DNA of 64,000 nucleotides from Steromphala cineraria. Its lineage: Eukaryota > Mollusca > Gastropoda > Trochida > Trochidae. The DNA is taken from assembly GCA_916613615.1 (NCBI GenBank), contig OU744730.1, positions 24,995,406 through 25,059,405 on the forward strand. The letters are read 5' to 3'. Below are positions 40,721 through 52,378 of this stretch, in pieces (position 1 is the first letter of the stretch; every line of letters starts with the position of its first letter). The notes under the pieces are model-generated. The model was not told the DNA's origin and did no database searches. It worked only from the letters and a program-made list of their open reading frames with translations. Both the position numbers and the translations under genes were made by a program.

Positions 40721-42789
40721 ATAGGTTTGCAAAGGAAATAATCTGGAGGTCAACTCAGTAATATGTTTATTGAAGTATCTTAACAAACAGAGAGAATTGG
40801 TGAGAAAGACTTTGTAAAAAAAGAATTGTTCAGACAGCTGTTCAATTAGTTTTGAAGATGAATATTAAATGATATCTTTTATTAGCATGACAAACAAAAT
40901 AAAAGATAATTTGTTATTCATTAACCAAAATTTTCAATTTGGAATAAATTAATTGCATGGGAACAATGGACTAAAAAACCTAACAGTTAGTGTTGGGAGT
41001 GAACAAATTTAATCATTTTAATAGCTTTTGAAAAGGAATTGAATGTTTGAATTGAATGATCATTATAATTATCTAGATAATCATTGTTCAGACCGTAATC
41101 AGATATAGATGATTATAAAATGTATATTTATCCCTCACTGGCTATGTTATTTGCCATATATATGAAGTGTCAGGAATTATGTAAAACGGAAAGGATTTAT
41201 TAAAACAGTCAAGCTTCAGGCTGTTTGCAGATAAAGATGATTCATACAGTTTTTTGTAACTGTATTTATAGTGTTGATAAATATTACAACAAGCGTATCA
41301 ATACAAATATAATGACATTGATTTGATTGATCAGGAAATGTATTCTTTTCAATGAAATTCATGAAATCTAATTGAAAATTCAATATAATTGACATATTGA
41401 CCATCTTGGATTCTTGATAATAAAATAAATGCGTCTTTGTCAGGAATCACTATATTAAAAAATACTCACTTTTCAGAATGATATCTTAATTGATTTAGTA
41501 GGAGTAGTACTTGGCCTGAAATCTAATTGAAAAATAATGACTTCTATGATGACATGTTGTTCCCAGAACCCCTTCAGCATGATACAATTATCATTTAGTT
41601 TTACAGGTATTTATAAAACACATGGTATTGGAACTGGAACCTGATACAAAATACCTCTATTATTAACTTATCATGTAGATTACTGAACATAAAAGCAGAT
41701 TCTTGACTTGTTAATATTAACTCATCGTGCAGATTGTTGTACACAAAAGCTGATTCTTGACTTGTTTAAATTGTTATTTGTAAAAGTATTACTATTAATA
41801 GAATACAAGTATACTTTTCATAAAGACAATTTATATACTTTCCATAAATTCCATTATGTTCTATTAATCAATTAGGTCAGGATTACTATGCAATATACAA
41901 GCAGGCAGGGCTGCTAGCCCCAGATCCTTAAGGAGAGTGTAGCAATTTGTGTATTTGGCTTTGTGTACGTATATTTGGAGAAGCATCCTAGTGTGCTGAG
42001 CATGTAAACCTGAACTCTGGCTAAGCCCTTATGTGTGGTATTAATAGACTTGACGGGAGAGAACATGAATTGTTGTGAAAAATATATATAATTTAACAAA
42101 ATATAGTTAGCTTATGTCCTAAATTGATTTTGTGTCAAGAAGAACTGCTGTTAGATATAGAAATGGTACAAATATGAGTAAAACACAGGAACTGGAACCT
42201 GATGCAAAATAACTCTTTCCACATCAACTTATCATGTAGATTGCTAAACAAAAAACAAGTGACAAGTTTTGTGTAAGTTGTTATTTCTTAGAAAGAACAT
42301 ATCGCTGTCATGAGAATACAAGTCTAATTTCCATAACTCTTATTGCATACACATGGCCATATAGCATAATGCTCTACCATATCAATTGGGTCAGGTTGAT
42401 TATGCAACAGACTAGCAGCTGACACTATGATGCTAGCAGCCTGTATTGGGATGTGTATTAGACAGCCTAGTGGACTCAACAGAAATATCTGAACTCTGGT
42501 TGACCCCTTATGTGTGGTATTTAAAGGAATATAAGGGAGATACCATTGTTCAAAATCTAACATGATGTTTAATGTCATTGGGTTTTTGCAGCTATTTGCC
42601 ATAAATATTTTAAACAAATTAATTAATTATGTTTGTCTTTCATCTTAATGTTTTAGAAACACTTAAAATATAGAACAACTTGCATGACAATCTTAAATAT
42701 TCTATATTCAAGATAAAATTATGATAAGTAAGTTCAAATTGGAGAATTTATATAGTGCGAGTGATCACTTGATGAAAGCTTAAAATTTT

Positions 42790-43895
42790 GTAATAATGAT
42801 GTGTCATCTGCAGCTGAAAAGTCAATATGGATGCTATCGTGGCCATCTTGGATTCTCAAAACTGAAACGTCTACCTTTGTAGGAGGAATCACTATAGGTA
42901 TAACATACTACAATTTCAGAATGATATCTAGATTGGTTTAGAAAGAGTAGTCTTTTCATGAAATCTAATTGAAAATTCAATATGGCTGCCATGGCGGACA
43001 TCTTGGATTCTCAAAATTGAAAAGTCTACCTTTCTGTGAGGAATCACAATGGGTATAACATACTACAATTTCAGAATGATATCTGGATTCGTTTAGGAGG
43101 AGTAGTCTTTTTCCTAAAATCTAATTGAAAATTCAATATGGCTGCCTTAGCGGCCATCTTGGATTCTCAAAATTGAAAAGTCTACCTTTCTGTGAGGAAT
43201 CACAATGGGTATAACATACTACAATTTCAGAATGATATCTGCATTCGTTTAGGAGGAGTAGTCTTTTTCGTGAAATCTAATTGAAAATTCAATATGGCTG
43301 CGATGGCGGCCATCTTGGATTCTCAAAACTGAAACGTCTACCTTTCTGTGAGGAATCACCATGGATATAACATACTACAATTTCAGAATGATATCTGGAT
43401 ACGTTTAGGAGGAGTAGTCTTTTTCGTGAAATCTAATTGAAAATTCAATATGGCTGCCATGGCGACCATCTTGGATTCTCAAAACTGAAACGTCTACCTT
43501 TCTGTGAGGAATCACCATGGGTATAACATACTACAATTTCAGAATGATATCTGCATTCGTTTAGGAGGAGTAGTCTTTTTCGTGAAATCTAATTGAAAAT
43601 TCAATATGGCTGCCATGGCGGCCATCTTGGATTCTCAAAACTGAAACGTCTACCTTTCTGTGAGGAATCACCATGGGTATAACATACTACAATTTCAGAA
43701 TGATATCTGGATACGTTTAGGAGGAGTAGTCTTTTTCGTGAAATCTAATTGAAAATTCAATATGGCTGCCATGGCGGCCATCTTGGATTCTCAAAACTGA
43801 AACGTCTACCTTTCTGTGAGGAATCACCATGGGTATAACATACTACAATTTCAGAATGATATCTGGATTCGTTTAGGAGGAGTAGTCTTTTTCCT
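42790..43895 (+). repeat. Seven core repeats of about 155 bp in the family D element
   Basis: GCCATCTTGGATTCTCAAAA recurs, with small changes, at about 42841, 42996, 43152, 43307, 43463, 43619 and 43776. Each unit also has GAGGAATCACCATGGGTATA and TTTAGGAGGAGTAGTCTTTT. Confidence 0.93.
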
Positions 43896-43902
43896 GAAAG
43901 TT

Positions 43903-43966
43903 TACGGACGGACGGACGGACGGACGGACGGACAGACGGACGGACGGACGGACGGACGACGGACGA
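43903..43966 (+). repeat. ACGG microsatellite
   Basis: This (GGAC)n run lies after the core repeats of the family D element. Open frames reading RPSVRPSV or GRTDGRTD arise from it and are not genes. Confidence 0.95.
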
Positions 43967-44011
43967 AGCGCCATGACATAAGCTCACATTTACTTTGTAA
44001 AGGTGAGCTAA

Positions 44012-45830
44012 AAACAACAATTATTGCCATATCAATGTTGAAAGTTTTGCCTGGCATCGCACACAATTTCCGACACAATATAGCCAACTGGGGACTTGAT
44101 TGAAATATTTCTACAAATATCTCTTAAAATCTTTTAATTAAAAAAGATACTTTGTAATTCATTGTGTTTTAATCCCCTTTTGCTTAAAAATTAAAACTTC
44201 CGAGGATATTTTCTGATTATGGTGATGTAGTTTCCTTTCTATACAAATAATAATAAATTAACATGGGAAACTGACTAGCTGATAATGATATCTATTCAAA
44301 TACAGTTTAGCTATATCTTAAAACCAATTTTTGCCCTCAACCAGTTAGAATGTTTATCGTCATTAAGACAGCAAGACAGAAACTTGTTATGTACACATTT
44401 TTCTCTCATTTTCACTGGATATGGCATTGTATCATACACAATTCGTGACTTGATGTAGCCAATTGGGGACTTAATGCAATATTGTCTAAATATTAGATTA
44501 GAAACACTCTGGTTGAACCCATTTCTTGTTTTCAAACAGTTAGCATGTTCATTGTGATAAAGACAGGAAGACAGAAACTTGTTATGTACAATTATTTCTT
44601 TGATTTTCACTTGATATGGCACTGTTTCATACACAATTTGTGACTTTATATATCCAATTGAGGACTTAATGCAATTGTCTATAATATAAATTAGAAAAAA
44701 ATTATTATTGTTGTATGTACTATTTTGATCAAATACGTGCATAGATATATGTTGTCAGTACAGAACAGTATATAAAAAACAAAGTTACATTTATTGCCAT
44801 ATCAATGTTGAAAGTTTTGCCTGGCATCGCACACAATTTCTGACACAATATAGCCAACTGGGGACTTGATCGAAATATTTCTACAAATATCTCTTTAATT
44901 CTTTTAATTGAAAAAGATGCTTTGAACCTCATTGTGTTTTCGTCCCCTTTTGCTTAAAAATTAAAAATTCCGAGGATATTTTCTGATTATGGTGATGTAG
45001 TTTCCTTTCTATACAAATAATACTAAATTAACATGGGAAACTGACTAGCTGATAACGATATCTATTCAAATACAGTTCAGCTATATTTTTATACCAATTT
45101 TTGCCCTCAACCAGTTAGAATGTTTATCGTCATTAAGACAGCAAGACAGAAACTTGTTATGTACACATTTTTCTTTCATTTTCACTGGATATGGCATTGT
45201 ATCATACACAATTCGTGACTTTACGTAGCCAATTGGGGACTTAATGCAATATTGTCTAAATATTAGATTAGAAACACTCTGGTTGAACCCATTTCTTGTT
45301 CCCAAACAGTTAGCATGCTCATTGTGATAAAGACTGGAAGACAGAAACTTGTTATGTACAATTATTTCTTTGATTTTTACTTGATATGGCACTGTTTCAT
45401 ACACAATTCGTGACTTTATATATCCAATTGAGGACTTAACGCAATTGTCTAATTTATCAATTAGAAAAACTGATTATTGTTGTATGTACTATTTTGATCA
45501 AAAAGTAGCATAGATATAGGTTGTCAGTACAGAACAGTATATAAAAAACAACAGTTACATTTATTGCCATATCAATTTTGAAAGATTTGTCTGGCATTGC
45601 ACACAATTTCCGACACAATATAGCCAACTGGGGACTTGATCGAAATATTTCTACAAATATCTCTTAAAATATTTTAATTGAAGAAAATGATGTGACATTC
45701 AATGTGTTTTCATCCCCTTTTGCTTAAAAAAGTAAACATTCTAAGGATATCTTCTGATTATGGTGATGTAGTTTCCTTTCCATACAAATGATACTAAATT
45801 AACTTGGGGACTTGATCTAAATATTTCTAC
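44012..45830. repeat. Satellite array resumed
   Basis: The array continues mid-unit after the insertion, with two more units close to the consensus. Divergence increases to the right from about 45480. Confidence 0.9.
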
Positions 45831-46700
45831 AAATATCTCTCAAACCTTTTAATAGAAGAAAATCGTGAATTATGTAGCCAACTGAGGACTTCATACAAAT
45901 CTTTGTATTGAGTACTATCATATCTCTTTGATATTGATTCAAATACATTTGATTAAGCAATATGTAAATCTTCTTTCATTTATATAACATATTGCCAAAT
46001 AATCAAATTATTTCTGGATTGAAAGAACTGATTTCATTGTTCAATACACAGAATCTTGTATTTTTGCAGCCAAATGAGGACCTGACGCAAATCTCTTGAT
46101 AACAACTAGAAACACTCAAATAAATATTGATTTTTTTTTAAAATCATAAATAGTACGATTTCCCCACTTTGGTAACAACGCCAAAACAACTTATATAGTT
46201 GGTTTCTTTTGGTAAGGACCTAATATTCTACTCCCATACATACTCATGAAATTATGTGTGCAGCTAAGTATTTTTCATCAAAAGTGACAAAAGGAACTAG
46301 CAAAGCTCTATTTTTGGTATACAATATAAACACAGAATGAAGTCTTTTGTGTGTCATCTTTAAGTTAAGTGACATACAACACAATATTCCCTCACTTTTA
46401 GACTCTTTTAACATTTATTCTATTGTATCATACACAGAATGTTGAAAATATTCAGCCAATTGAGGACTTGACACAAATAACTGTATAAAGAACCAGAAAA
46501 TCATTTCTATGTAACGTATTTGGTATATTATAAATATGGATGTTAATCTGCTTTTCGAAATAGCATTATTAAATTGACTTTGGTTCAGAATCTGTTTCTT
46601 TGTTGTTCCGTACACAAATCCTTGGATTATGTAGCATACTGAGGAGTTTATACAGATCTTTGTATTGGGTTTTATCATATTTCTTTGACTAGAAACACCA
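45831..46700. repeat. Diverged right edge of the satellite
   Basis: Degenerate monomers are recognisable by boxes near 45889 (CAACTGAGGACTTC), 46071 (AAATGAGGACCTG), 46457 (CAATTGAGGACTTG) and 46630 (ATACTGAGGAGTT), each preceded by a TACACA-containing stretch. Confidence 0.7.
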
Positions 46701-47340
46701 AATAAGGTATTTGCTATTGGAAAATGATCTATAGAATTGTTTGGGCAAAAATCAAGAAAGCAAGTCATGTAGTTTGATTCTTAGATTAACGATAGATAAT
46801 GATATTCATGTCCCACCCATATTCTTGAATGTTTATATGTAAAGAATTTTGTAAAGCTGCATCAATACTACCGGTAATTGTAATATACACACTGTGTCTG
46901 AGTAATTGGAACTGTGATGGATGAAAAGGTTTCCTTGAAAACAAACACTAGTACAGCATATGTTCAATGCCAGCAAAGACTATTTTTTTCTAAAACGACT
47001 CCAGTATTTTATTGTCAGTCAATCTACACTTGTTCTATTTTACAAATCGAGTATTCAAAGTGTCCTTTGTTTTTCAATCCAGGTGAGATTTGGACGAATT
47101 AAAACAAACTTTCAAAATTCTATGATCCAGGTAAATTTGTGGGCCGTCTCTTGAAGATATGACAACTTGAGGCCAGATAGAAAACCTATTGGAAAAATCG
47201 TTTTGGATCCTGAACATACCCTTCATAAAGAATATCAACTGTTCACGAATATCAACCTTCTGTCGCTGTTAACCAAAAGAATTCGAATTAATTTGTTCCT
47301 TTCAGCAGTGTTTTCTTAAAACAATTTAAAACGATCTTAA
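46701..47340. other. Unassigned AT-rich stretch
   Basis: I see no gene, clear repeat or element end here. The short open frames at 46914-47154 overlap each other and look like chance. Confidence 0.5.
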
Positions 47341-47720
47341 CTTGTTCAATAAGAGATGGAAATAGGTTTAAAGGGGGCTACAGGACCCCCAAAGCTATGG
47401 ATAACTAGAAAGTGTTTTTACTTGTAAAAACAGATGTCTCACCCATACATATGTAAGCTGAACTTGTTCTTGAAAAATATTTTATTTCAAAAAAAATTAA
47501 ATGAAAACAATCTTCTTTATATAAAAAAAATATTAACTGTAAGTTTTGGTTATACTTGTTTTCATTTATGAGAACCGTTTATCAACATCTACACACTTTG
47601 TCATGAAAACTAAGACATAATAATCCTCTCTAGTAATCAGGAAGTCTGTACACAAAGTTAGAGCTTTAAAGCTGAAACATGCCATGCCATAAGCCCATCG
47701 GGCCTTTCAGGCCAAATGAG
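47341..47720. mobile_element. Family A fragment with a family B insertion
   Basis: The left part is family A core sequence (CAAAGCTATGGATAA), and the right part ends with the family A terminus (GCCATGCCATAAGCCCATC, then AAATGAGCTAA). Between them, at about 47405-47619, is a family B element starting CTAGAAAGTGTTTTTACTTG with the hairpin TGTTTTTAC/GTAAAAACA. Confidence 0.6.
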
Positions 47721-47872
47721 CTAAGAAGGTATTTTTATTTTATTTTCAAAAATAAAAAGTAACACATCATTCAACTCATATATCTTTATTTTGTACTTAG
47801 TATGCAAACAACTAATAGGAATACATAGGAGTACAACAAAAATTAGTTTTTGACAATGTGCTTGACTTGAAG

Positions 47873-48088
47873 TCAGGACCTGTTTTTCAAAGCATTTTCA
47901 CATTCAAGTTTACCAGGGATTTTCCTATGTCTGATTGTTGCCTCAGTGGCATCTTCCCACGGCAAGGTGAAAACGTATCGAGCAACTCCTCGTTTAGACC
48001 TTGCCATCACAAGGTAGAAAACTGGTGATCTGGAGCAGCGACACCTATCGTGATCACGAGTTACGCCCCTTATCAGCTCTTTCAACAA
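47873..48088 (-). CDS. Short open frame of unknown origin
   Basis: This 71-codon frame contains VTRDHDRCRCSRSPVFYLVM, then RSKRGVARYVFTLPWEDATE. It is less AT-biased than its surroundings. I do not recognise it. It could be an exon or a fragment of a mobile-element ORF. The acidic fragment at 49230-49420 is on the same strand and upstream, so the two may once have belonged together. Confidence 0.25.
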   Translation of the reverse strand: MLKELIRGVTRDHDRCRCSRSPVFYLVMARSKRGVARYVFTLPWEDATEATIRHRKIPGKLECENALKNRS

Positions 48089-48254
48089 TAGCCAATGAAA
48101 TTGCTGTTTACATTCGTAACAAATTCAAAATACTAACAGACTATCAGTTTTAAAACTATCCGAGTCAAATTTAATTTTAAGCTTCAGTCCGCATGGTTGT
48201 TTTCATGTTTTTGATGAGCACCGAGAATGCAGAGAAGACAAACATTAACAAGGC

Positions 48255-49066
48255 AAAAGTGAGCGCAGCTCACATACCCCCGCCTGTAGTTTGACCGCCT
48301 TTCCTTGACGAAAATAGTGAAAAGTCATATGTTCTAGGATTGTTACCGTATTTTTAAAATTTAATTTGTCTGAATAGGTGTGAACTGGTATAACTATGAT
48401 AATAAATGTTTTTCAACAAACTCTCACCTTCCATTCAGTTCCACGTAGGTCAATTTATATTCCAATATATGTAATCTTTGCAGTGGTATCAACATTCCAA
48501 TATATGTATTCTTTGCAGTGGTAAAAATTTCAAATATTATTTGAACTTTGGAATTAAAACCTCTAAAAGGCACAACAGCATCATAAAGGTTACTGCCATA
48601 CCAAGTTTGAAAATTCCACGTGGTATAGTTTTTAAATTATGATCCGAAAACGAGACAAAGTCCGAATATCTGACCGTTTTTGGTCAAAATTTCTAAAATT
48701 ATTTGAACGTTGGAGGTGAAACCCCTAAAAGGCACAACAGCATCATATAGGCTACGGCCATACCAAATTTGAATTTTCCAAGTGGTATAGTTTTTAATTA
48801 TGCTCCGGAAACGAGACAAAGTCAAGAAATCGGTTGGTTTTTGGTCAAAATTTCAAAAATTATTTGAACCATTGAGATGAAACCCCTAAAAGGCACAACA
48901 GCATCATATAGGCTACTGTCATACCAAATTTGAAGTTTGTAAGTGGTATAGTTTTAGAGTACTGCTCCGGAAACAATTTCGGACGGACGCACACACGGAC
49001 GGACGCACGCACGGACGGACACGCGGAGCGCTATATACCCCCGACTACGTCGTAGCGGGGGTATAA
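48255..49066. mobile_element. Pearl/Helentron-like element, family E
   Basis: The left end has the hairpin GTGAGCGCAGCTCAC followed by ATACCCCCGC; the right end is the complementary GCGGGGGTATA preceded by the small palindrome CTACGTCGTAG. Three core repeats of about 160 bp share AAAGGCACAACAGCATCATA, starting near 48566, 48728 and 48888. A degenerate ACGG/ACGC microsatellite (48981-49020) precedes the right end. Confidence 0.75.
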
Positions 49067-49229
49067 TTAAGTGCTTCTCTCCCTTGTAACATGCATACAA
49101 AAGTATTTTTTCAAATCGGTTCATTTAACATGCTGTCTTCTGATTGGACTATTCTACTTCTGTGCAGTGGGTTAAAATGCTAGCACAGAAATTATGGTCA
49201 ATGATGTCAAGGGAGGAATGGGAAAGTTT

Positions 49230-49420
49230 AGAAACTTTTTCGTTTCGCCCGTGACGTTGTGAAGATGCCTCAGTGGAGGTCTTTTGCTTGCTTTTCTTTA
49301 AGTGTCCAAGTGTTGTAAATCCTCTTTTTTTTATTGGGGCTGACTGAGTGATGGCTTCGTCATCACTATCCTCACTCTCTCTCTCTGGTGTCTTCTTTTA
49401 CTTCCAGGGGTTCTAAAACA
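49230..49420 (-). pseudogene. Fragment of an acidic and lysine-rich coding exon
   Basis: On the minus strand a good acceptor (TTTCTGTTTTAG near 49416) precedes sequence reading ERESEDSDDEAITQSAPIKK, then RGFTTLGHLKKSKQKTSTEA. The upstream part fits only a different frame, so the AG-repeat around 49375-49385 seems to carry a frameshift. The composition suggests a nuclear protein tail. I do not recognise it. Confidence 0.25.
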
Positions 49421-49925
49421 GAAATATGAACCTTGTAATCAATGAAACAAATCAGATAAAACAGTCAACATGCCTTCCAACATGTCACATAGAGAATAAT
49501 ATAAGTGTCATTTGAGATCACACATATAATAATATGAATTTATTCTTCCTCAGCATTAGAGTTAAGAAGTTTGCATGTGATGAACATCAATGAAACCCTC
49601 ACATATAACATGCACTTATTTATTGATATTCGTACATATATTTTCTTTAGCTTTTTTGAAATTTATCCTTTGAAGTAATTGTTACCTTTCCCGTTGTTAT
49701 TGTTATTGTTATTACATTATCATACTGAAATTGCTGGTCTTAGGACCTTTGATAGCAAGTTTTTGTCAATCATATTCAGTGGAAAGGATTTTGCCATGAT
49801 TTTTAACTTACCTCAATAAAATTCATTAGCAAGAACTTATACACTAATATCAAACAAAGGCAAAAACAACAATCGACAAAATATAGACTTTCTCGCTTGA
49901 TATTTCAATAACACAATAGTGCACT
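49421..49925. other. Unassigned AT-rich stretch
   Basis: No gene or repeat was recognised. A short (GTT/ATT)n run lies near 49695-49715. Confidence 0.5.
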
Positions 49926-49929
49926 CTAA

Positions 49930-50130
49930 CACATGAGTCCTTATTAGGGTCCACAGGACCACCAAAGCTATAAATAATAATCCTCACTAGTTAAGGAGTA
50001 TGAACACAAGATTTCTAGGCCTGATGCTACTGGAGAAGAAGATGAAAATAGGCCATGAGAGCATGGCCCCTGTTGCCCTTATTACGGACAACAGGGCCAT
50101 CAAAGTTATAGATTATAGGGCTGATTATTG
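49930..50130. mobile_element. Family A core-repeat fragment
   Basis: Phrases typical of the family A core are recognisable (AGGGTCCACAGGACCACCAA, GGAGAAGAAGATGAAAATAG, ATGGCCCCTGTTGCCCTTAT). Neither end of the element is present. Confidence 0.6.
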
Positions 50131-51225
50131 TACCCACTTCGCATTGCAAAATATGAAAGGATTGTTTATACGTTTTGTGCCAGTCTATCGATGTATAACA
50201 GCAAGAAATTTTTAATTGGACAAACAAAAATGGGGCTGAGAGGCCACGGGAAGGGGATACTGAAAATGCTGTGGCAGAAGGGGAAGCGTTTGTCTGCTTA
50301 TGTGGAAAATGATAAGTGAACGTAATTCTGCGTTTTCCAAGCGATTAACAGTATGTCATGTCATTGTGTTACTGTCAACTGTCCTAGAATATCTCCTGAT
50401 GAAGTCAGATTAGTCTCCATAGACAAATTTCCATCACATTGATCTTTCCACTCCAAATAGGACGCGCTGTGTTAAGTCAAAGAGAGAAATGTCAAACTCG
50501 CATGTTCTGATCACTACACAGATTTTTTGTTTCGAGCTCGCATTTTCACTGAATGAACAGTTTGGCATGTAGAGAAAAAATCCTTTTCTGATTAGTAAAA
50601 TATAAAACAAAGCACAAAGTTTTTCGCTGATTTATGGCAATAATCAGAATTTACAATTCTCACATTTAGATTTGAACGTTGTGTAAAAATGTTGAATAAA
50701 CAATGACATTGGTCTGCACGTGTTATTTACTTTATTTAGATCAGATATTCACTTATTACACTATTACTTTACTGTCTATCATATTTCCTGTCTGTTTCCT
50801 AATTAAAAGCTATTAAATGATGACTATAGCAGGTAGGTTATATAACGCACAATTATCAACACCTGGCTATTTTATGACATCAGCTAGTTAGTTCAAATAA
50901 AAATCGTATTCCTTGACATCTTTTTTTCTCCAATTGGTAAATTATAACCAGTTGAAATTAGGAATACTGTTTTTGCTCTATCTGATAAAGGTAAAGAATT
51001 ATTTTGGGTAAGGTTCATTTTATAAATCTTCATTCTGTTGGGCCATGTATTGTTGTGAAATACATATATTTTCAATGCCCTTTTTTAAATATTGTTTTAA
51101 CCAGAAATCAGTCATCATCCAATAAATTGAGAATTGTAACTTATCCATCACTAAATGAAATTAGTTAGAAATAAGTATTTTTTTATCCTGATACAAAATG
51201 AAGCCAAAGGCATTTTTGAAAAATA
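50131..51225. other. Unassigned stretch without recognised content
   Basis: This is AT-rich sequence. The short overlapping open frames at 50000-50320 derive partly from the adjacent repeat fragment and show no protein signature. Confidence 0.45.
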
Positions 51226-52378
51226 CAGCCATGGGCTCTGTAGCTCATCAGGCTTTACATTTGATTTCGCTATAGGGTGTGGCCAATGTGGTGCGCCCTT
51301 AGTAGGGACCATGGGGCCACCAAAGCTACAATTTATAATCCTCACAAGATAAGGAGTTTGTTCACAAAGTTTCAGCTTTCTAGGCCTTCTGCTTCTGGAG
51401 AAGATGAAAATAGGTTATTAGGGCATGGTCCCTTAGGCCCTTATTAGGGGCCACAGGGCAACCCAAGGAGTCTGTACACAAAGTCTTAGCTTGCTAGGCC
51501 TTATGCTTCTGGAGAAAAAAATAAAAATTTCAGCTCTCTTGGGCTTCTGCTCCTGGAGAAGAAGATGAAAATAAGTTTTAAGGGCTTGGCCCCTGTGGCC
51601 CTAGGGTCACAGGGTCACCAAAGTTACAAATCAGAATCCCCACATGCCAAGGTACCTGTACACACAATTTCAGATCTAAAGTCGAGTCATTGGTTCTGGA
51701 GAAGAAGACGAACAGAGGTTTTAAGGGTGTGGCCCCTGTGGCCCTTAATTGGGGTCACAGGGTCACAAAAGTTACAAATTAGAATCCCCATATGCCAAGG
51801 TGCCTGTACATAAAATTTCAGCTCTCTGGGGCTTCTGCTTCTGGAGAAGAAGATGAAAATAAGTTTTAAGGGCGTGTCCCCTCTGGCCCTTAATTGGGGT
51901 CACAGGGTCACCAAAGTTACAAATCAGAATCCCCACATGCCAAGGTACCTGCACACAAAATATCAGCTCTATAGTCATTGGTTCTGGAAAAGAAGACGAA
52001 CATAGGTTTTAAGGGCATGGCCCCTGTGGCCCTTAATTGGGGTCACAGGGTCACAAACGTTACAAATTAGAATCCCCATATGCCAAGGTGCCTGTACATA
52101 AAATTTCAGCTCTCTGGGGCTTCTGCTTCTGGGGAAGAATATGAAAATAAGTTTTAAGGGTGTGTCCCCTGTGGCCCTTAATTGGGGTCACAGGGTCACC
52201 AAAGTTACAAATCAGAATCCCCACATGCAAAGGTACCTGCACACAAAATATCAGCTCTCTAGTGTATATGGTTTATGAGGAGAAGTCGAAAGTGTCAAAA
52301 GTTTACGGACACCGGACGGACGCCGGACGACGGGCCATGCTATAAGCCCATCTGACCTTTCAGGCCTGATGAGCTAAA
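51226..52378. mobile_element. Pearl/Helentron-like element, family A, copy 3
   Basis: The left end AGCCATGGGCT hairpin is followed by CTGTAGCTCATCAGGC; the right end is GGCCTGATGAGCTA. Core repeats of about 145-150 bp with GGCCCTTAATTGGGGTCACA occur at least five times. A degenerate ACGG stretch (52300-52335) precedes the right end. Its core sequence differs from copies 1 and 2, so it is a different subfamily. Confidence 0.75.

Larger units (their letters stand above)
39860..44011. mobile_element. Pearl/Helentron-like element, family D, inserted in the satellite
   Basis: The left end has a GTACCGAGGGTAC hairpin followed by AGCTCACCTT; the right end is AAGGTGAGCT. Seven tandem core repeats of about 155 bp run from about 42790 to 43895, followed by an (ACGG)n run. 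The satellite reads continuously across the insertion within an A-run (GTATATAAA before it, AAACAACAATTATTG after it). The left 2.9 kb has degenerate direct repeats, including CTTATGTGTGGTATT near 42028 and 42508. No transposase ORF is present. Confidence 0.8.
21025..46700. repeat. Satellite array, unit about 770 bp, about 25 units
   Basis: This is a tandem array with a unit of about 770 bp (for example GGGAAACTGACTAGCTGATA recurs at about 22349, 23130, 23900, 24669, 25441, 26212 and so on to 39348, then 44265 and 45037). Each unit has three boxes of the form AGCCAAYTGRGGACTT, spaced about 195, 205 and 375 bp. This suggests four diverged monomers of about 195 bp, one of which has lost the box. 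The centre is nearly homogeneous and the edges are diverged. A 4.15-kb element interrupts it at 39860-44011. The repeated minus-strand open frames of 98-143 codons follow from the repeat and are not annotated as genes. Confidence 0.93.

Noticed and set aside
40511..40786. Proline-rich or glycine-rich protein
   Set aside because: It is a translation of the G-rich low-complexity stretch with no other support.
43757..44103. Arginine/serine- or threonine/aspartate-rich proteins
   Set aside because: They are translations of the (ACGG)n microsatellite in different frames.
22421..45404. Some twenty minus-strand open frames of 98-143 codons as a tandem gene family
   Set aside because: They follow exactly the satellite unit, contain the DNA monomer repeat within the protein, lack any domain, and overlap conserved plus-strand frames in the same units. 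A copied chance frame explains them.
21025..46700. CRISPR array or repeat-spacer structure
   Set aside because: Repeats are contiguous units of about 770 bp with no unique spacers and the sequence is eukaryotic.
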